Shown here: positions 36,216 to 44,295 of the stretch, piece after piece
Numbering within the stretch: position 1 is the stretch's first letter
Layout of the letters: each line of letters begins with the position of its first letter
DNA from: Tenacibaculum ovolyticum DSM 18103
Lineage (GTDB): Bacteria > Bacteroidota > Bacteroidia > Flavobacteriales > Flavobacteriaceae
DNA length: 64,000 bases
Reading direction: 5' to 3'
Assembly (NCBI RefSeq): GCF_000430545.1
Contig: NZ_KE387166.1
Span: 1 to 64,000, forward strand
The notes under the pieces: model-generated
What the model was told of the DNA's origin: nothing
The model's database searches: none
The model's input: the letters and a program-made list of their open reading frames with translations, nothing else
Translations under genes and position numbers: made by a program

Positions 36216-36679
36216 AATTAAAAAACACAACTAAAGATGTTGAAATTATAATTTCAGATAAGCTATTTAGCAAAATTTCTACTTATGGTATTGATCAATA
36301 TCCAAACGAGTTTGGTGGTTTTTTGATAGGATATTATAGTAATGATTTCAAAACACTAACTATTAGTGAAACGATTTTACCTAAGGTTTATAAAGGAAGC
36401 CCTTCTTTATTTCAAAGGAGTGTAGAGGGAATACAAAAAGATTTCGAAGAAGCTTATAAAAAAACACCACATCAGTATTATGTAGGAGAATGGCACACGC
36501 ACCCTAATGGTTCAATACACTATAGTAATACAGACTTAAAAGCTATGATTAGTATTGAGCAATGCAAAACTGTACATATTAAAAATCCAATATTATTAAT
36601 CATAAGTACGAACAAAGAATCTATTAATAATTTTAAGTTTTACTTATATGAGAATAAAAAACTTTTCCCTTTTATATAA
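36212..36679 (+). CDS. cap3: Cap3-like JAB/JAMM isopeptidase of type II CBASS
   Basis: 155 residues starting at TTG 36212, which overlaps the Cap2 stop. The JAMM metalloprotease signature is complete: Glu ~33 (NEFGGFLIG), then H95-x-H97, seven residues, S105-x-x-D108 (EWHTHPNGSIHYSNTD). Cap3 proteins remove the CD-NTase from its conjugates and so oppose Cap2. Gene order CD-NTase, Cap2, Cap3 is the canonical type II CBASS core, which strengthens all three calls. Confidence 0.9.
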   Translation: MKLKNTTKDVEIIISDKLFSKISTYGIDQYPNEFGGFLIGYYSNDFKTLTISETILPKVYKGSPSLFQRSVEGIQKDFEEAYKKTPHQYYVGEWHTHPNGSIHYSNTDLKAMISIEQCKTVHIKNPILLIISTNKESINNFKFYLYENKKLFPFI

Positions 36680-36713
36680 ATATCTTCAAGCATTTGAGTA
36701 ATTAAAATAAATT

Positions 36714-37790
36714 ATGAAAAAACCAAAAGATAATTTTACTGGAACTGGAGCAATTGTAGGAGGTGTACTTGGCTTGATAATGAATATTGTAGGTCAATCT
36801 AAAGAAAAGAAAGAAAACCCTCACAAGGAATTTGATTTTCAATCGCTTATTCTAGTTGGAATGATTGGTGCTATTATAGGATCAGTTAGTTTTGAAATTA
36901 TCAAATTATTACTCTCTGTTTTTACTAGTAAAGAAGAAATTTTAGATGAAGCTGATGAAATAAGTTACTTAGGATCTGTATTAAATTCTTATCAACCAGA
37001 TGAAATTGATAAACAAGTCCTTCAAAAAGGGAAACAACTTAAATTGGCTATAAAAAGAGAATTTAGTAATAAGTTATTAGGAAGGGGAGTAACATATCAG
37101 GGGTCTACTGTTCAAGGAACTGCTGTAAGTGGTTTATCTGATCTAGATATATTGGTCAAATTTAAAAGAACTAGTTTTTCTAAGGAGGAAGATATGCATG
37201 ATGCCTTACATAACTTTTTAAAGTATAGATTTAATGATACAGATTTAATTGGTATTCGTGAACAAAAGCATTCTTTAGGTTTGATATACAAACTTAATGG
37301 TTCTAAAGAAATTATTGATGTAGTACCCACATTAAGAACAGATTTTATAAGAGGTAAAAATGAATATAACCTATTTAGAAACCCCAAATTATTAACAGGT
37401 TCAAGAAAATTAAAAATGAATCCTAATATACAAAAAGACCTTGGAGATAATGAGAATGAAAAAATAGAGATTATCAGATTATTAAAAATCTTAAAGTCAG
37501 AAAAAAAACTACCATTAAAATCAATTCTCATTACAGAATTAACTAAAAAAGCTTTTCAGGAAATAAGAATGCCTAAAAAGTTGAATCAAAAATTAGTTTT
37601 GATTTTAAATTTTATAAAAGATAACATCAAGACTATTCAAGTTAAGTCTCCAGATAATTTAAGAATATCTTTAACAGATTCACTTTCTATTAAAGATAAG
37701 GAAGAAATAAATATTGCTTTAGATGCTGTCTTAGATGATCTTAAAAATGACAAAAACTATTTATTAGATTATTTTCCTGAAAAGTCTTAA
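36714..37790 (+). CDS. Second CD-NTase-like nucleotidyltransferase with two N-terminal membrane helices
   Basis: 358 residues. Two hydrophobic helices (~10-27 and ~45-69) precede a nucleotidyltransferase domain with GS at ~130-131 (YQGSTVQGTA), DxD at Asp 143/145 (LSDLDILVKFKR) and third Asp ~202 (EIIDVVPT). It clearly resembles the first CD-NTase: the helical segment IIRLLKI is shared and both domains end in a similar ...YFP. This paralogue lacks the ~25-residue Gly-terminated tail (it ends LLDYFPEKS), so it should not be a Cap2 substrate. Catalytic residues are kept, so it may make a nucleotide at the membrane, act on the first enzyme's product, or serve as effector. It starts 34 bases after cap3. 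Confidence 0.82.
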   Translation: MKKPKDNFTGTGAIVGGVLGLIMNIVGQSKEKKENPHKEFDFQSLILVGMIGAIIGSVSFEIIKLLLSVFTSKEEILDEADEISYLGSVLNSYQPDEIDKQVLQKGKQLKLAIKREFSNKLLGRGVTYQGSTVQGTAVSGLSDLDILVKFKRTSFSKEEDMHDALHNFLKYRFNDTDLIGIREQKHSLGLIYKLNGSKEIIDVVPTLRTDFIRGKNEYNLFRNPKLLTGSRKLKMNPNIQKDLGDNENEKIEIIRLLKILKSEKKLPLKSILITELTKKAFQEIRMPKKLNQKLVLILNFIKDNIKTIQVKSPDNLRISLTDSLSIKDKEEINIALDAVLDDLKNDKNYLLDYFPEKS

Positions 37791-37808
37791 AACAATTAGA
37801 TACTTTTC

Positions 37809-37830
37809 CTTGAATGATTCCTGATTCAAG
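37809..37830 (+). terminator. Hairpin after the CBASS genes
   Basis: CTTGAAT / ATTCAAG stem with 8-nt loop 19 bases after the second NTase stop. No strong T run, so termination is uncertain. Confidence 0.4.
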
Positions 37831-37904
37831 TTTAGTTACAAAATCATCAGTTAAATTAAGAACCTTGGCAATAGTCTATTTTTTCATTAAAGTTTTCTAA
37901 TTCC

Positions 37905-37936
37905 GTGGAAATACTATGTACTAAAAGTATTTCCAC
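37905..37936. promoter_or_regulatory. Inverted repeat upstream of the serine recombinase (operator or attachment-like site)
   Basis: GTGGAAATACT and AGTATTTCCAC are perfect 11-bp inverted repeats with a 10-nt spacer, 72 bases before the recombinase ATG. A second inverted pair, CACAACA (37934-37940) and TGTTGTG (37965-37971), overlaps its right arm. The location fits an autoregulatory operator or a recombinase binding site. Confidence 0.5.
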
Positions 37937-38007
37937 AACAAATATTACCTTGTTTTAGTGAAATTGTTGTGTTAGCTTAGCTTTTCATTCACAGAAACTT
38001 AGAAGTC

Positions 38008-39547
38008 ATGAAAAAGCGAGTTGGCGTGTGGATTCGAGTATCCACAAAAACACAGCAGAGTTCAGATAGTCCAGAGCATCATTTAGAGAAAGCAAAAATG
38101 TATGCAGAGCTAAAAGATTGGGAAATTGTAGAAGAGTATCATCTGGAAGCATTCAGTGGTAAAAGTGTAATATCACATCATGAAACACAACGTATGATGC
38201 GTGATATTAAAAGTGGACATGTTGAAGCTTTAATTTTTTCAAAAATATCACGTTTGGCTCGAAACGTAAAAGAGCTTCTTGAATTTTCAGATATTTTTCA
38301 AAAATACAATGCTGACTTAGTTTCACTTGGAGAATCGATAGATACAAGTTCTCCATCGGGTAGATTTTTTTACACTATAATTTCTGCTATGAGTCAGTGG
38401 GAAAGAGAGAATATTGTTGAACGTATTAAGTCGTCTGTTGAGGTAAGAGCGAAAATGGGAAAAGTGATGGGAAGTATTTCATTTGGATATAAGCGTGTAG
38501 GAAAAGATGATATGGCACTAGATGAATACGAAGCTCCCATTAGAAAAATGATGTTTGATTTATTTTTAGAGCATAAACGATTTGGAACTGTTGCTAATAT
38601 TTTAAATGATAAAGGATATCGTACTAAACGAAAGAGCCTCTTTTCAGGGACTACTATAAAACGATTATTAAGACCCAACAGCAAAGGGAATACGTCGCTC
38701 ACATACCACTAAAATAGACGAAAACGGAAAAACCGTTATGCGTGATAAAGAAGAATGGTATATCCATGAAGCTCCACGTATTGTATCTGACGAAGTTTGG
38801 GATGAAGTAAATGTAATTATCCAAAAACAAGAAAAGGAAAAAGTGCAGCCACTGAATAAAAAGGTTTACCTATTCACAAGTTATCTTTTCTGCGAGTGTG
38901 GAGGTGGAATGTACGTTCCTTCAAGTAATCCAAAATACACCTGTAAAAAATGCAAACGTAAAATTCATATTGAAGATATCGAAGAAATTTTCAAAGAACA
39001 ACTTACCGAGTTCATTATTTCAAAAGATGAAGTAAATCGTTATTTTGATGGAACACATACTGTAATCCGTGATAAAGAGCAAGAGATTGTAAATATCAAA
39101 TCAAAAATTGAAACATTAGAAATAAAAATACAAAAACTATTTGAACTCCACGAAAAAGGGCAAATTGAAACAGAGAGATTTAAAGATTTCTATGACAAAC
39201 CAAATACTCAAATAGAACAGTTAAAAAGAAAAATACCAGAGCTTGAAGGTGAAATATATGCTTTAAAAGACCAGTTTAAATCTAGTGGTTATATTATCGA
39301 AGAAGCTCGTTCTCTTTATGAAAATTGGGATAAACTTACCAAAGAACAAAAACGTAACATTATAGAAATCATTACTGAAAAGATAGTCGTATCAGAACAG
39401 GAAGTAAATATTACGCTTAACTATATTCTGCCTACTAACTCTTCTTTGCAAAAGACGTCAAATGGGGCACATGGGCTATTGTCAATGTTGGTAAATCTTT
39501 TTATTTTTTTCTATGAGTATAGTCATTTACAGTTTTACAATTATTAA
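38008..39547 (+). pseudogene. Large serine recombinase, frameshifted
   Basis: Two frames together encode one large serine recombinase. The first (38008-38712) has the resolvase catalytic domain, Ser ~12 in VGVWIRVSTKTQ, and 'ISRLARNVKELLEF'. It is followed by the start of the recombinase domain up to TIKRLLR. The protein then continues in another frame as PTAKGIRRSHTTKIDENGK from about base 38672. A missing GA pair in what should be an AGAGACCCA-like context explains the shift. The second part (ORF 38738-39547) has a zinc ribbon (FCECGG...CKKCKR) and a long coiled coil, typical of the family. The last ~20 residues run into the convergent neighbour and look non-native. Probably inactive unless the shift is a sequencing error or is bypassed. 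Confidence 0.85.
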
Positions 39548-40187
39548 TTAAATAGAAAGTCAAATCCTTAATAAATAACTCTGAACCTATTTCAAATGAT
39601 AAATCATAAACTCTCATCATTCTTTCTACATTTTCTGAAACTTTTGGAATCAAAGCATTAGAAAGTGCTTTTTGATTAAAATTTTTAGAGTCATTTTTTT
39701 CTATAGTTTGGCAAATTTCAGTCGCAACTGATTCTATAAAATCTCTCTTTTTTTTATTCCTTTTTTTCTCCTTTTTACTTAACGATTTATCAATATCTAT
39801 TTTAAATTCAGTTATGAAGTTTTCTTCAAGATACTTTATTTCCTGTTCAGAAGGTTTAGTTTGCTGAAAATAAATTTTAGAAGCTAAACAGGTTTTAAAA
39901 GCAATAATTTCACTCATTTTATTTTTAATAGCAATAGTTCCTAAAACACGTAGGATATCTTTTGTATTCAATATTTCGTTTAAGTCTTCGATAATAGCTA
40001 TACCTTTACTAAATTCAAAACTTTCCTCAGTGTATATTTTTTTTGAAGAAATTATTTTATAGGATATAGTTTTTTGAAATTCAACTTTTGTTTCAATTGA
40101 TTCAAACTTATCAACACAATTAAAATGGTTCCTTTCTTGTGCAAAATTAAAGTCAGAAATAATAATATTGTTAAAATTCTCATTCAG
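39501..40187 (-). CDS. Hypothetical protein with uncertain or lost start codon
   Basis: The frame is open from just after a stop at 40194-40196 down to 39501, about 229 codons from a CTG at 40187, but contains no ATG or GTG before a TTG at 39971 (MNTKDILRVLGTI...). The translation upstream of that TTG (for example IYTEESFEFSKGIAIIEDLN) has normal codon-like composition. The real gene therefore probably starts earlier than the TTG, with a rare start codon or an N-terminus lost through rearrangement. The product is Lys-rich and helical with no recognised family. Its 3' end overlaps the recombinase reading frame by ~45 bases, marking the island's right edge. Confidence 0.5.
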   Translation of the reverse strand: MNENFNNIIISDFNFAQERNHFNCVDKFESIETKVEFQKTISYKIISSKKIYTEESFEFSKGIAIIEDLNEILNTKDILRVLGTIAIKNKMSEIIAFKTCLASKIYFQQTKPSEQEIKYLEENFITEFKIDIDKSLSKKEKKRNKKKRDFIESVATEICQTIEKNDSKNFNQKALSNALIPKVSENVERMMRVYDLSFEIGSELFIKDLTFYLINNCKTVNDYTHRKK

Positions 40188-40340
40188 TTTTTTTTATGTT
40201 ATGCTAATAAATATATAGTAATTATACTATAAAAGTAATGAAATTTCATATTTAACCCTAAGTGGATTAATGGTTTTTTTGAGAATTATAAGGAAAATGC
40301 TGTAACAATATTGTTACTGTAAATACTGAATACAAAATAA

Positions 40341-40369
40341 CAAACCCCTCTATAAAATAGAAGGGTTTG
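40341..40369 (-). terminator. Intrinsic terminator downstream of the hydroxyacyl-CoA dehydrogenase gene
   Basis: CAAACCCCTCTA / TAGAAGGGTTTG stem with one mismatch and 5-nt loop. The rest of the 40190-40406 gap holds only an AT-rich stretch and a 16-bp palindrome, GTAACAATATTGTTAC (40302-40317), which could be a regulator site. Confidence 0.7.
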
Positions 40370-40406
40370 CTTATTTTGATAAACCGAAATTTACAACTGT
40401 TTTACT

Positions 40407-41294
40407 TTAAGAAAACATTTTAGCTACTTTTTCAGCTTTTCGACTTTCACTATAGTCGTAAAAACCTTCACCAGATTTACTACCTAATTTACCTGCGTTT
40501 ACCATATTTACTAATAGCGGGCATGGAGCATATTTAGGATTTTTAAAACCTTCATACATTACATTTAAAATTGATAAACATACATCTAAACCAATAAAAT
40601 CTGCTAATTGTAATGGACCCATTGGGTGTGCCATACCTAATTTCATAACTGTGTCAATCTCAGCAACACCAGCAACGCCATTATATAAGGTTTCAATAGA
40701 TTCGTTAATCATTGGCATTAAAATACGATTTGCCACAAAACCAGGGTAATCGTTAACCTCTACAGGAACTTTTTTAATTTTCTTAGTTAAATCAACAGTA
40801 AAATCCATTACTTCATCAGAAGTATTATAACCTCTAATGATTTCAACTAATTTCATGATTGGCACCGGATTCATAAAATGCATTCCAATTACCTTATCAG
40901 GTCTTTTTGTTACAGCAGCAATCTGTGTTATTGAAATAGAAGAAGTATTTGTAGCTAAAATGGTGTTTTCAGGACAAACTTCATCTAAATCTTTAAATAT
41001 TTTTAATTTTAAGTTTACATTTTCTGTTGCAGCTTCAATAACTAAACTAGCAGATTGCACCCCTTCTTTAATAGAAGTATGTGTTGTAATATTAGCTAAA
41101 GTAGTTTTTTTATCATCTTCAGATATTTTTTCTTTAGACACCATTCTGTCTAAATTCCTGGTAATAGTAGCCAAACCTTTGTCTAAAGCAGTTTGAGATA
41201 TATCAATAAGTTGAACGTTGTAACCAAATTGAGCAAATGTATGGGCAATTCCATTTCCCATAGTTCCAGCTCCAATAACAGCGATGTTTTTCAT
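40407..41294 (-). CDS. 3-hydroxybutyryl-CoA / 3-hydroxyacyl-CoA dehydrogenase
   Basis: 295 residues, normal for the short form of the family. NAD-binding loop GAGTMGNGIAHTFAQ at residues 7-21; catalytic HxN/E pair in GMHFMNPVPIMKLVEI; C-terminal domain with DYPGFVANRILMPMINE and GPLQLADFIGLD. Oxidises L-3-hydroxyacyl-CoA (fatty acid breakdown, or butanoyl-CoA metabolism). 29 bases after the Gfo/Idh/MocA gene on the same strand, so possibly cotranscribed, with the terminator at 40341-40369. Confidence 0.93.
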   Translation of the reverse strand: MKNIAVIGAGTMGNGIAHTFAQFGYNVQLIDISQTALDKGLATITRNLDRMVSKEKISEDDKKTTLANITTHTSIKEGVQSASLVIEAATENVNLKLKIFKDLDEVCPENTILATNTSSISITQIAAVTKRPDKVIGMHFMNPVPIMKLVEIIRGYNTSDEVMDFTVDLTKKIKKVPVEVNDYPGFVANRILMPMINESIETLYNGVAGVAEIDTVMKLGMAHPMGPLQLADFIGLDVCLSILNVMYEGFKNPKYAPCPLLVNMVNAGKLGSKSGEGFYDYSESRKAEKVAKMFS

Positions 41295-41323
41295 ATTGTT
41301 TGTTGTGTTTTTATTATTTTTTG

Positions 41324-42283
41324 TTAAAAGCAGTCTATAATTAAGTGAGCAACTCGTAAGGCTTCTGTACCTTGGGTTAATGAAACAATAGGTGTTGTAT
41401 TATTATTTATTGCATCAGCAAATGATTCTAGTTCATCTAAAATGGCATTATTCTCAACAACCGCAGGATTATCAAAATAAATTTGTTTTTTAACACCTTC
41501 AGCATTTTGTAAAATCATAGCAAATTCATCAGGGTTCTCAGGAACATCTTTCATTTTAACAACTTCAGATTTTTTCTCTAAGAAATCAACAGAAATATAG
41601 GCGTCTTTTTGAAAAAAACGACTTTTACGCATATTTTTCATTGATATTCTGCTAGAAGTTAAATTCGCAACACATCCGTTTTCAAACTCAATACGAGCGT
41701 TTGCAATATCTGGGGTGTCAGAAATAACAGAAACACCACTAGCATGTACGTTTTTTACTTTAGATTTTACGACTGATAAAATAATATCAATATCATGAAT
41801 CATTAGATCTAAAACAACAGGTACATCAGTTCCTCTTGGGTTAAATTCTGCTAATCTATGTGTTTCGATAAACATTGGAGAGTCTATCATGTCTTTTACA
41901 GCGGTAAACGCAGGGTTAAAACGTTCAACATGTCCTACCTGACCACGAACATGGTTCTGGCTAGCCAACGTTTTTATAGCCTCAGCTTCTTGTAATGTAT
42001 TTGTTATTGGTTTTTCAATAAAAACATGTTTCCCATTTTCAATAGCTTGTTTGGCACAATCAAAATGAGATAGGGTTGGGGTAACGATATCTACGACATC
42101 AACAGCATTAATTAACTCTTCAATAGAATCAAATAATTTATACCCAAATTCTTTTGCAACCTTTTTAGCGTTTTCAGTAAAAGGATCATAGAAACCTATT
42201 AAATCATATTTTTTAGATTGTTGTAACAAACGCAAGTGTATTTTACCTAAATGACCTGCACCTAAAACTCCAGCTTTTAACAT
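41324..42283 (-). CDS. Gfo/Idh/MocA family oxidoreductase
   Basis: 319 residues. N-terminal Rossmann fold with GVLGAGHLGKIHLRLLQQ, then the EKPITNTLQEAE motif (Lys of the EKP triad), and a C-terminal alpha/beta domain with DLMIHDIDIIL. These NAD(P)-dependent enzymes mostly act on sugars, inositols or related hydroxyl compounds; the substrate is not evident. A perfect -7 box on the minus strand lies 124 bases upstream (42408-42415), giving a fairly long untranslated leader compared with neighbours. Confidence 0.88.
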   Translation of the reverse strand: MLKAGVLGAGHLGKIHLRLLQQSKKYDLIGFYDPFTENAKKVAKEFGYKLFDSIEELINAVDVVDIVTPTLSHFDCAKQAIENGKHVFIEKPITNTLQEAEAIKTLASQNHVRGQVGHVERFNPAFTAVKDMIDSPMFIETHRLAEFNPRGTDVPVVLDLMIHDIDIILSVVKSKVKNVHASGVSVISDTPDIANARIEFENGCVANLTSSRISMKNMRKSRFFQKDAYISVDFLEKKSEVVKMKDVPENPDEFAMILQNAEGVKKQIYFDNPAVVENNAILDELESFADAINNNTTPIVSLTQGTEALRVAHLIIDCF

Positions 42284-42407
42284 AATATGTTTGATTTTTT
42301 AGTCATTTTTAACAAGAAGGTTGTACATTACTAGAGTATTCAACCTTTAAATGACGTTGTTTTTAACCTATTTAGCTTTTCTATTTTAACTTGAAAAGCA
42401 ATGCTAA

Positions 42408-42415
42408 CAAAGATA
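42408..42415 (-). promoter_or_regulatory. -7 promoter box for the oxidoreductase/dehydrogenase unit
   Basis: Minus-strand TATCTTTG, exact consensus match, 124 bases upstream of ATG 42283. Confidence 0.55.
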
Positions 42416-42557
42416 CACTTTTATACAGATTTATTACTATTTTTGGCATGTTGAAATTATATTATTAGAAAATAAACAGCATAATTATTTGTTAAAAATA
42501 ATAGAATTGTAAATCAACAGATTAAATAATAATTCACCATTAGCATCGTATTTATAA

Positions 42558-43199
42558 ATGAAAGACACAACAAAGCACCAGGGACTTAGAAATCAGTTAG
42601 CAACTACGTTACAAGCCAAAGGCATTGTAAATGAAAATGTATTGAAGGCTGTTCGTAAAATACCTAGGCATTTGTTTATAGATAGTAGTTTTGAAGCGCA
42701 TGCATATCAAGATAAAGCATTTCCTATTGCGGCAGAGCAAACAATTTCTCATCCATATACGGTTGCTTTCCAATCACAAGTTTTAGAAATAAAGCCAGGA
42801 GAAAAAGTACTTGAAATAGGAACGGGTTCTGGTTATCAAACAGCAGTTTTATTAGAGTTAAAAGCTGAGGTTTACACGATAGAGCGTCAGCATGAGTTGT
42901 TTAAAAAAACATCAATGTTTTTACCTAAGATAGGTTATAGACCTAAACGATTTATTTTTGGTGATGGTTATATTGGGTTGGTAGAAGAAGCACCTTTTGA
43001 TAAAATAATTGTAACAGCAGGAGCGCCGTTTGTACCAAAAGCATTACTTGGGCAAATAAAAGTAGGAGGTATGTTATTAATACCTGTAGGTGATAAAGAA
43101 CAGGTAATGACATTATTTATTAGAAACTCTCCAAAGGAATTTGAAAAACACGAATTAGGTGATTTTAAATTTGTACCAATGTTAGAGGACAAAAACTAA
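42558..43199 (+). CDS. pcm: Protein-L-isoaspartate O-methyltransferase
   Basis: 213 residues, usual length. Repairs isoaspartyl residues in damaged proteins by methylation with SAM. Family motifs: IPRHLFID near the N-terminus, FPIAAEQTISHPYTVAFQ (active-site loop), SAM motif VLEIGTGSGYQTAVLLEL, and VTAGAPFVPKALLGQIK. Stands alone on the plus strand with its own terminator at 43201-43225. Confidence 0.95.
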   Translation: MKDTTKHQGLRNQLATTLQAKGIVNENVLKAVRKIPRHLFIDSSFEAHAYQDKAFPIAAEQTISHPYTVAFQSQVLEIKPGEKVLEIGTGSGYQTAVLLELKAEVYTIERQHELFKKTSMFLPKIGYRPKRFIFGDGYIGLVEEAPFDKIIVTAGAPFVPKALLGQIKVGGMLLIPVGDKEQVMTLFIRNSPKEFEKHELGDFKFVPMLEDKN

Positions 43200-43200
43200 A

Positions 43201-43225
43201 AAATCCGCCTAAGAAAAGCGGATTT
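43201..43225. terminator. Intrinsic terminator after pcm
   Basis: AAATCCGC / GCGGATTT stem directly after the pcm stop; it also lies just beyond the 3' end of the small convergent lipoprotein gene. Confidence 0.75.
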
Positions 43226-43253
43226 ATTGAATTTGAATTAAAAGAACATCAAC

Positions 43254-43415
43254 TTATTCAGCAATCTCAGTTGCATCAGCAACAATAATTTCTGATTGAT
43301 GTTTATTTTGTTTTGTTTTATCAATTTTAGATAAACCGCAAGGTGCTGTACTTCCACAAGAAGAAAAACCCACTAAACTAACAACACAAATTGCAATAAA
43401 TACTATTTTTTTCAT
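43254..43415 (-). CDS. Small lipoprotein (53 residues)
   Basis: Short gene: MKKIVFIAICVVSLVGFSSC is a clean lipoprotein signal with the lipobox Cys at residue 20. It is followed by a 33-residue hydrophilic tail with a second Cys (STAPCGLSKIDK) and an acidic end. The frame is intact from ATG 43415 to TAA 43254-43256. It sits 19 bases after the stop of the substrate-binding protein gene (same strand), so it could be the last gene of that operon. Function unknown. Confidence 0.75.
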   Translation of the reverse strand: MKKIVFIAICVVSLVGFSSCGSTAPCGLSKIDKTKQNKHQSEIIVADATEIAE

Positions 43416-43434
43416 TTTTTTTGGTTTTAAAAAA

Positions 43435-44295
43435 TCAAATATACATATTTCTGATTAACTCACCAGAATCTTTCTTCTCTTCAATAACGTTAAAACCTAT
43501 CATTTTATTTTGTATGCTTGTTATTAAATTTTTTGTGATAGGTTCTCCATGATTCCATTCAGTTATTGATAACCATTTTTGAATGTCTTCTAATTGTTGT
43601 TCATACCTACAGGCTAGTGTTTCGTCAATATTTTTAAGGTTCTTAAAATCAGTAGTACAATTATTAATAATGTCTAATACTTTTTTTACTTCATTAAAGT
43701 TTTTTTCTAGTATTTCATTACGTACTGCTACAACAAAACAAGGCCATGGAGTAGGGCAATCACCTAAACGCCTAAAAGTAGCATTATCTACCAGTGGTTT
43801 TGTTGTAAAGTGTTCCCACATAAAGTAATCGGCCTCACCATTTGTTAAGGCGTCTATTCCTCCTTGTAAATTACCAACAACTTTAAATTTTAAATTATCT
43901 ATATTCCAACCATTATTATGTGCATTTACAATAGCCATTAAATGTGATCCTGAACCAAAACGACTTATAGCAACGGTAGCATTTTCTAAATCTTCAATTT
44001 TTTTAAATTTAGATTTAGCGCCAACATGAATTCCCCATATTAGAGGGCTTTGTACAAAAACTTGGGTTATTTTTGAAGGATTACCATTTATAATGTCTTT
44101 AATAATACCTTCAGTTAATACAATAGCAATATCAACATCACCAGAACGTAAAGCCTTACACATTTCTCCGGTTCCTCCAGGGAAATCTTGCCAACGTAAA
44201 TTAATGTCTTCGTTCGTATATTCTTTATTTTTTAAGGTTAAATACCAAGGATAATTAAAGTGTTCTGGTACGCCACCTACTTTTAAGTTTAGCAT
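43435..44295 (-). CDS. Substrate-binding-fold protein without signal peptide
   Basis: 286 residues with the type II periplasmic-binding-protein pattern: an opening beta strand (LKVGGVPEHFNYPWYL), a GDVDIAIVLTEG segment, KIEDLENATVAISRFGSGSHLMA, and a hinge-like NGEADYFMWEH. This resembles NMT1/THI5- or nitrate/sulfonate-binding-like proteins. There is no signal peptide or lipobox, so it should remain in the cytoplasm. It abuts the nucleoside phosphorylase gene with no intervening base, so it may bind a metabolite made or used by the phosphorylase, or be an enzyme built on this fold. No permease genes are nearby. Confidence 0.75.
   Translation of the reverse strand: MLNLKVGGVPEHFNYPWYLTLKNKEYTNEDINLRWQDFPGGTGEMCKALRSGDVDIAIVLTEGIIKDIINGNPSKITQVFVQSPLIWGIHVGAKSKFKKIEDLENATVAISRFGSGSHLMAIVNAHNNGWNIDNLKFKVVGNLQGGIDALTNGEADYFMWEHFTTKPLVDNATFRRLGDCPTPWPCFVVAVRNEILEKNFNEVKKVLDIINNCTTDFKNLKNIDETLACRYEQQLEDIQKWLSITEWNHGEPITKNLITSIQNKMIGFNVIEEKKDSGELIRNMYI

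Larger units (their letters stand above)
28177..39510 (+). mobile_element. Recombinase-bearing defence island inserted next to truncated hsdM
   Basis: The left limit is set by the loss of HsdM homology near 28176. The right limit is set by the C-terminus of the large serine recombinase gene, which runs into the 3' end of a convergent gene near 39501. All cargo genes (two-component set, protease, CBASS core, second NTase) are on the plus strand and end with the recombinase. I found no clear direct repeat flanking the element, and the 3' part of hsdM does not reappear on the right, so the insertion was accompanied by loss of DNA or the ends have since changed. Boundaries are therefore approximate. 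Confidence 0.6.

Noticed and set aside
28180..39550. Flanking direct repeats marking exact ends of the island
   Set aside because: The left junction (about 28177) and right junction (about 39500) were compared by eye; no convincing shared core sequence was found, so boundaries remain approximate.
40302..40317. 16-bp palindrome GTAACAATATTGTTAC as an operator
   Set aside because: Perfect but short, in AT-rich DNA, downstream of both neighbouring genes; kept only as a note in the terminator entry.
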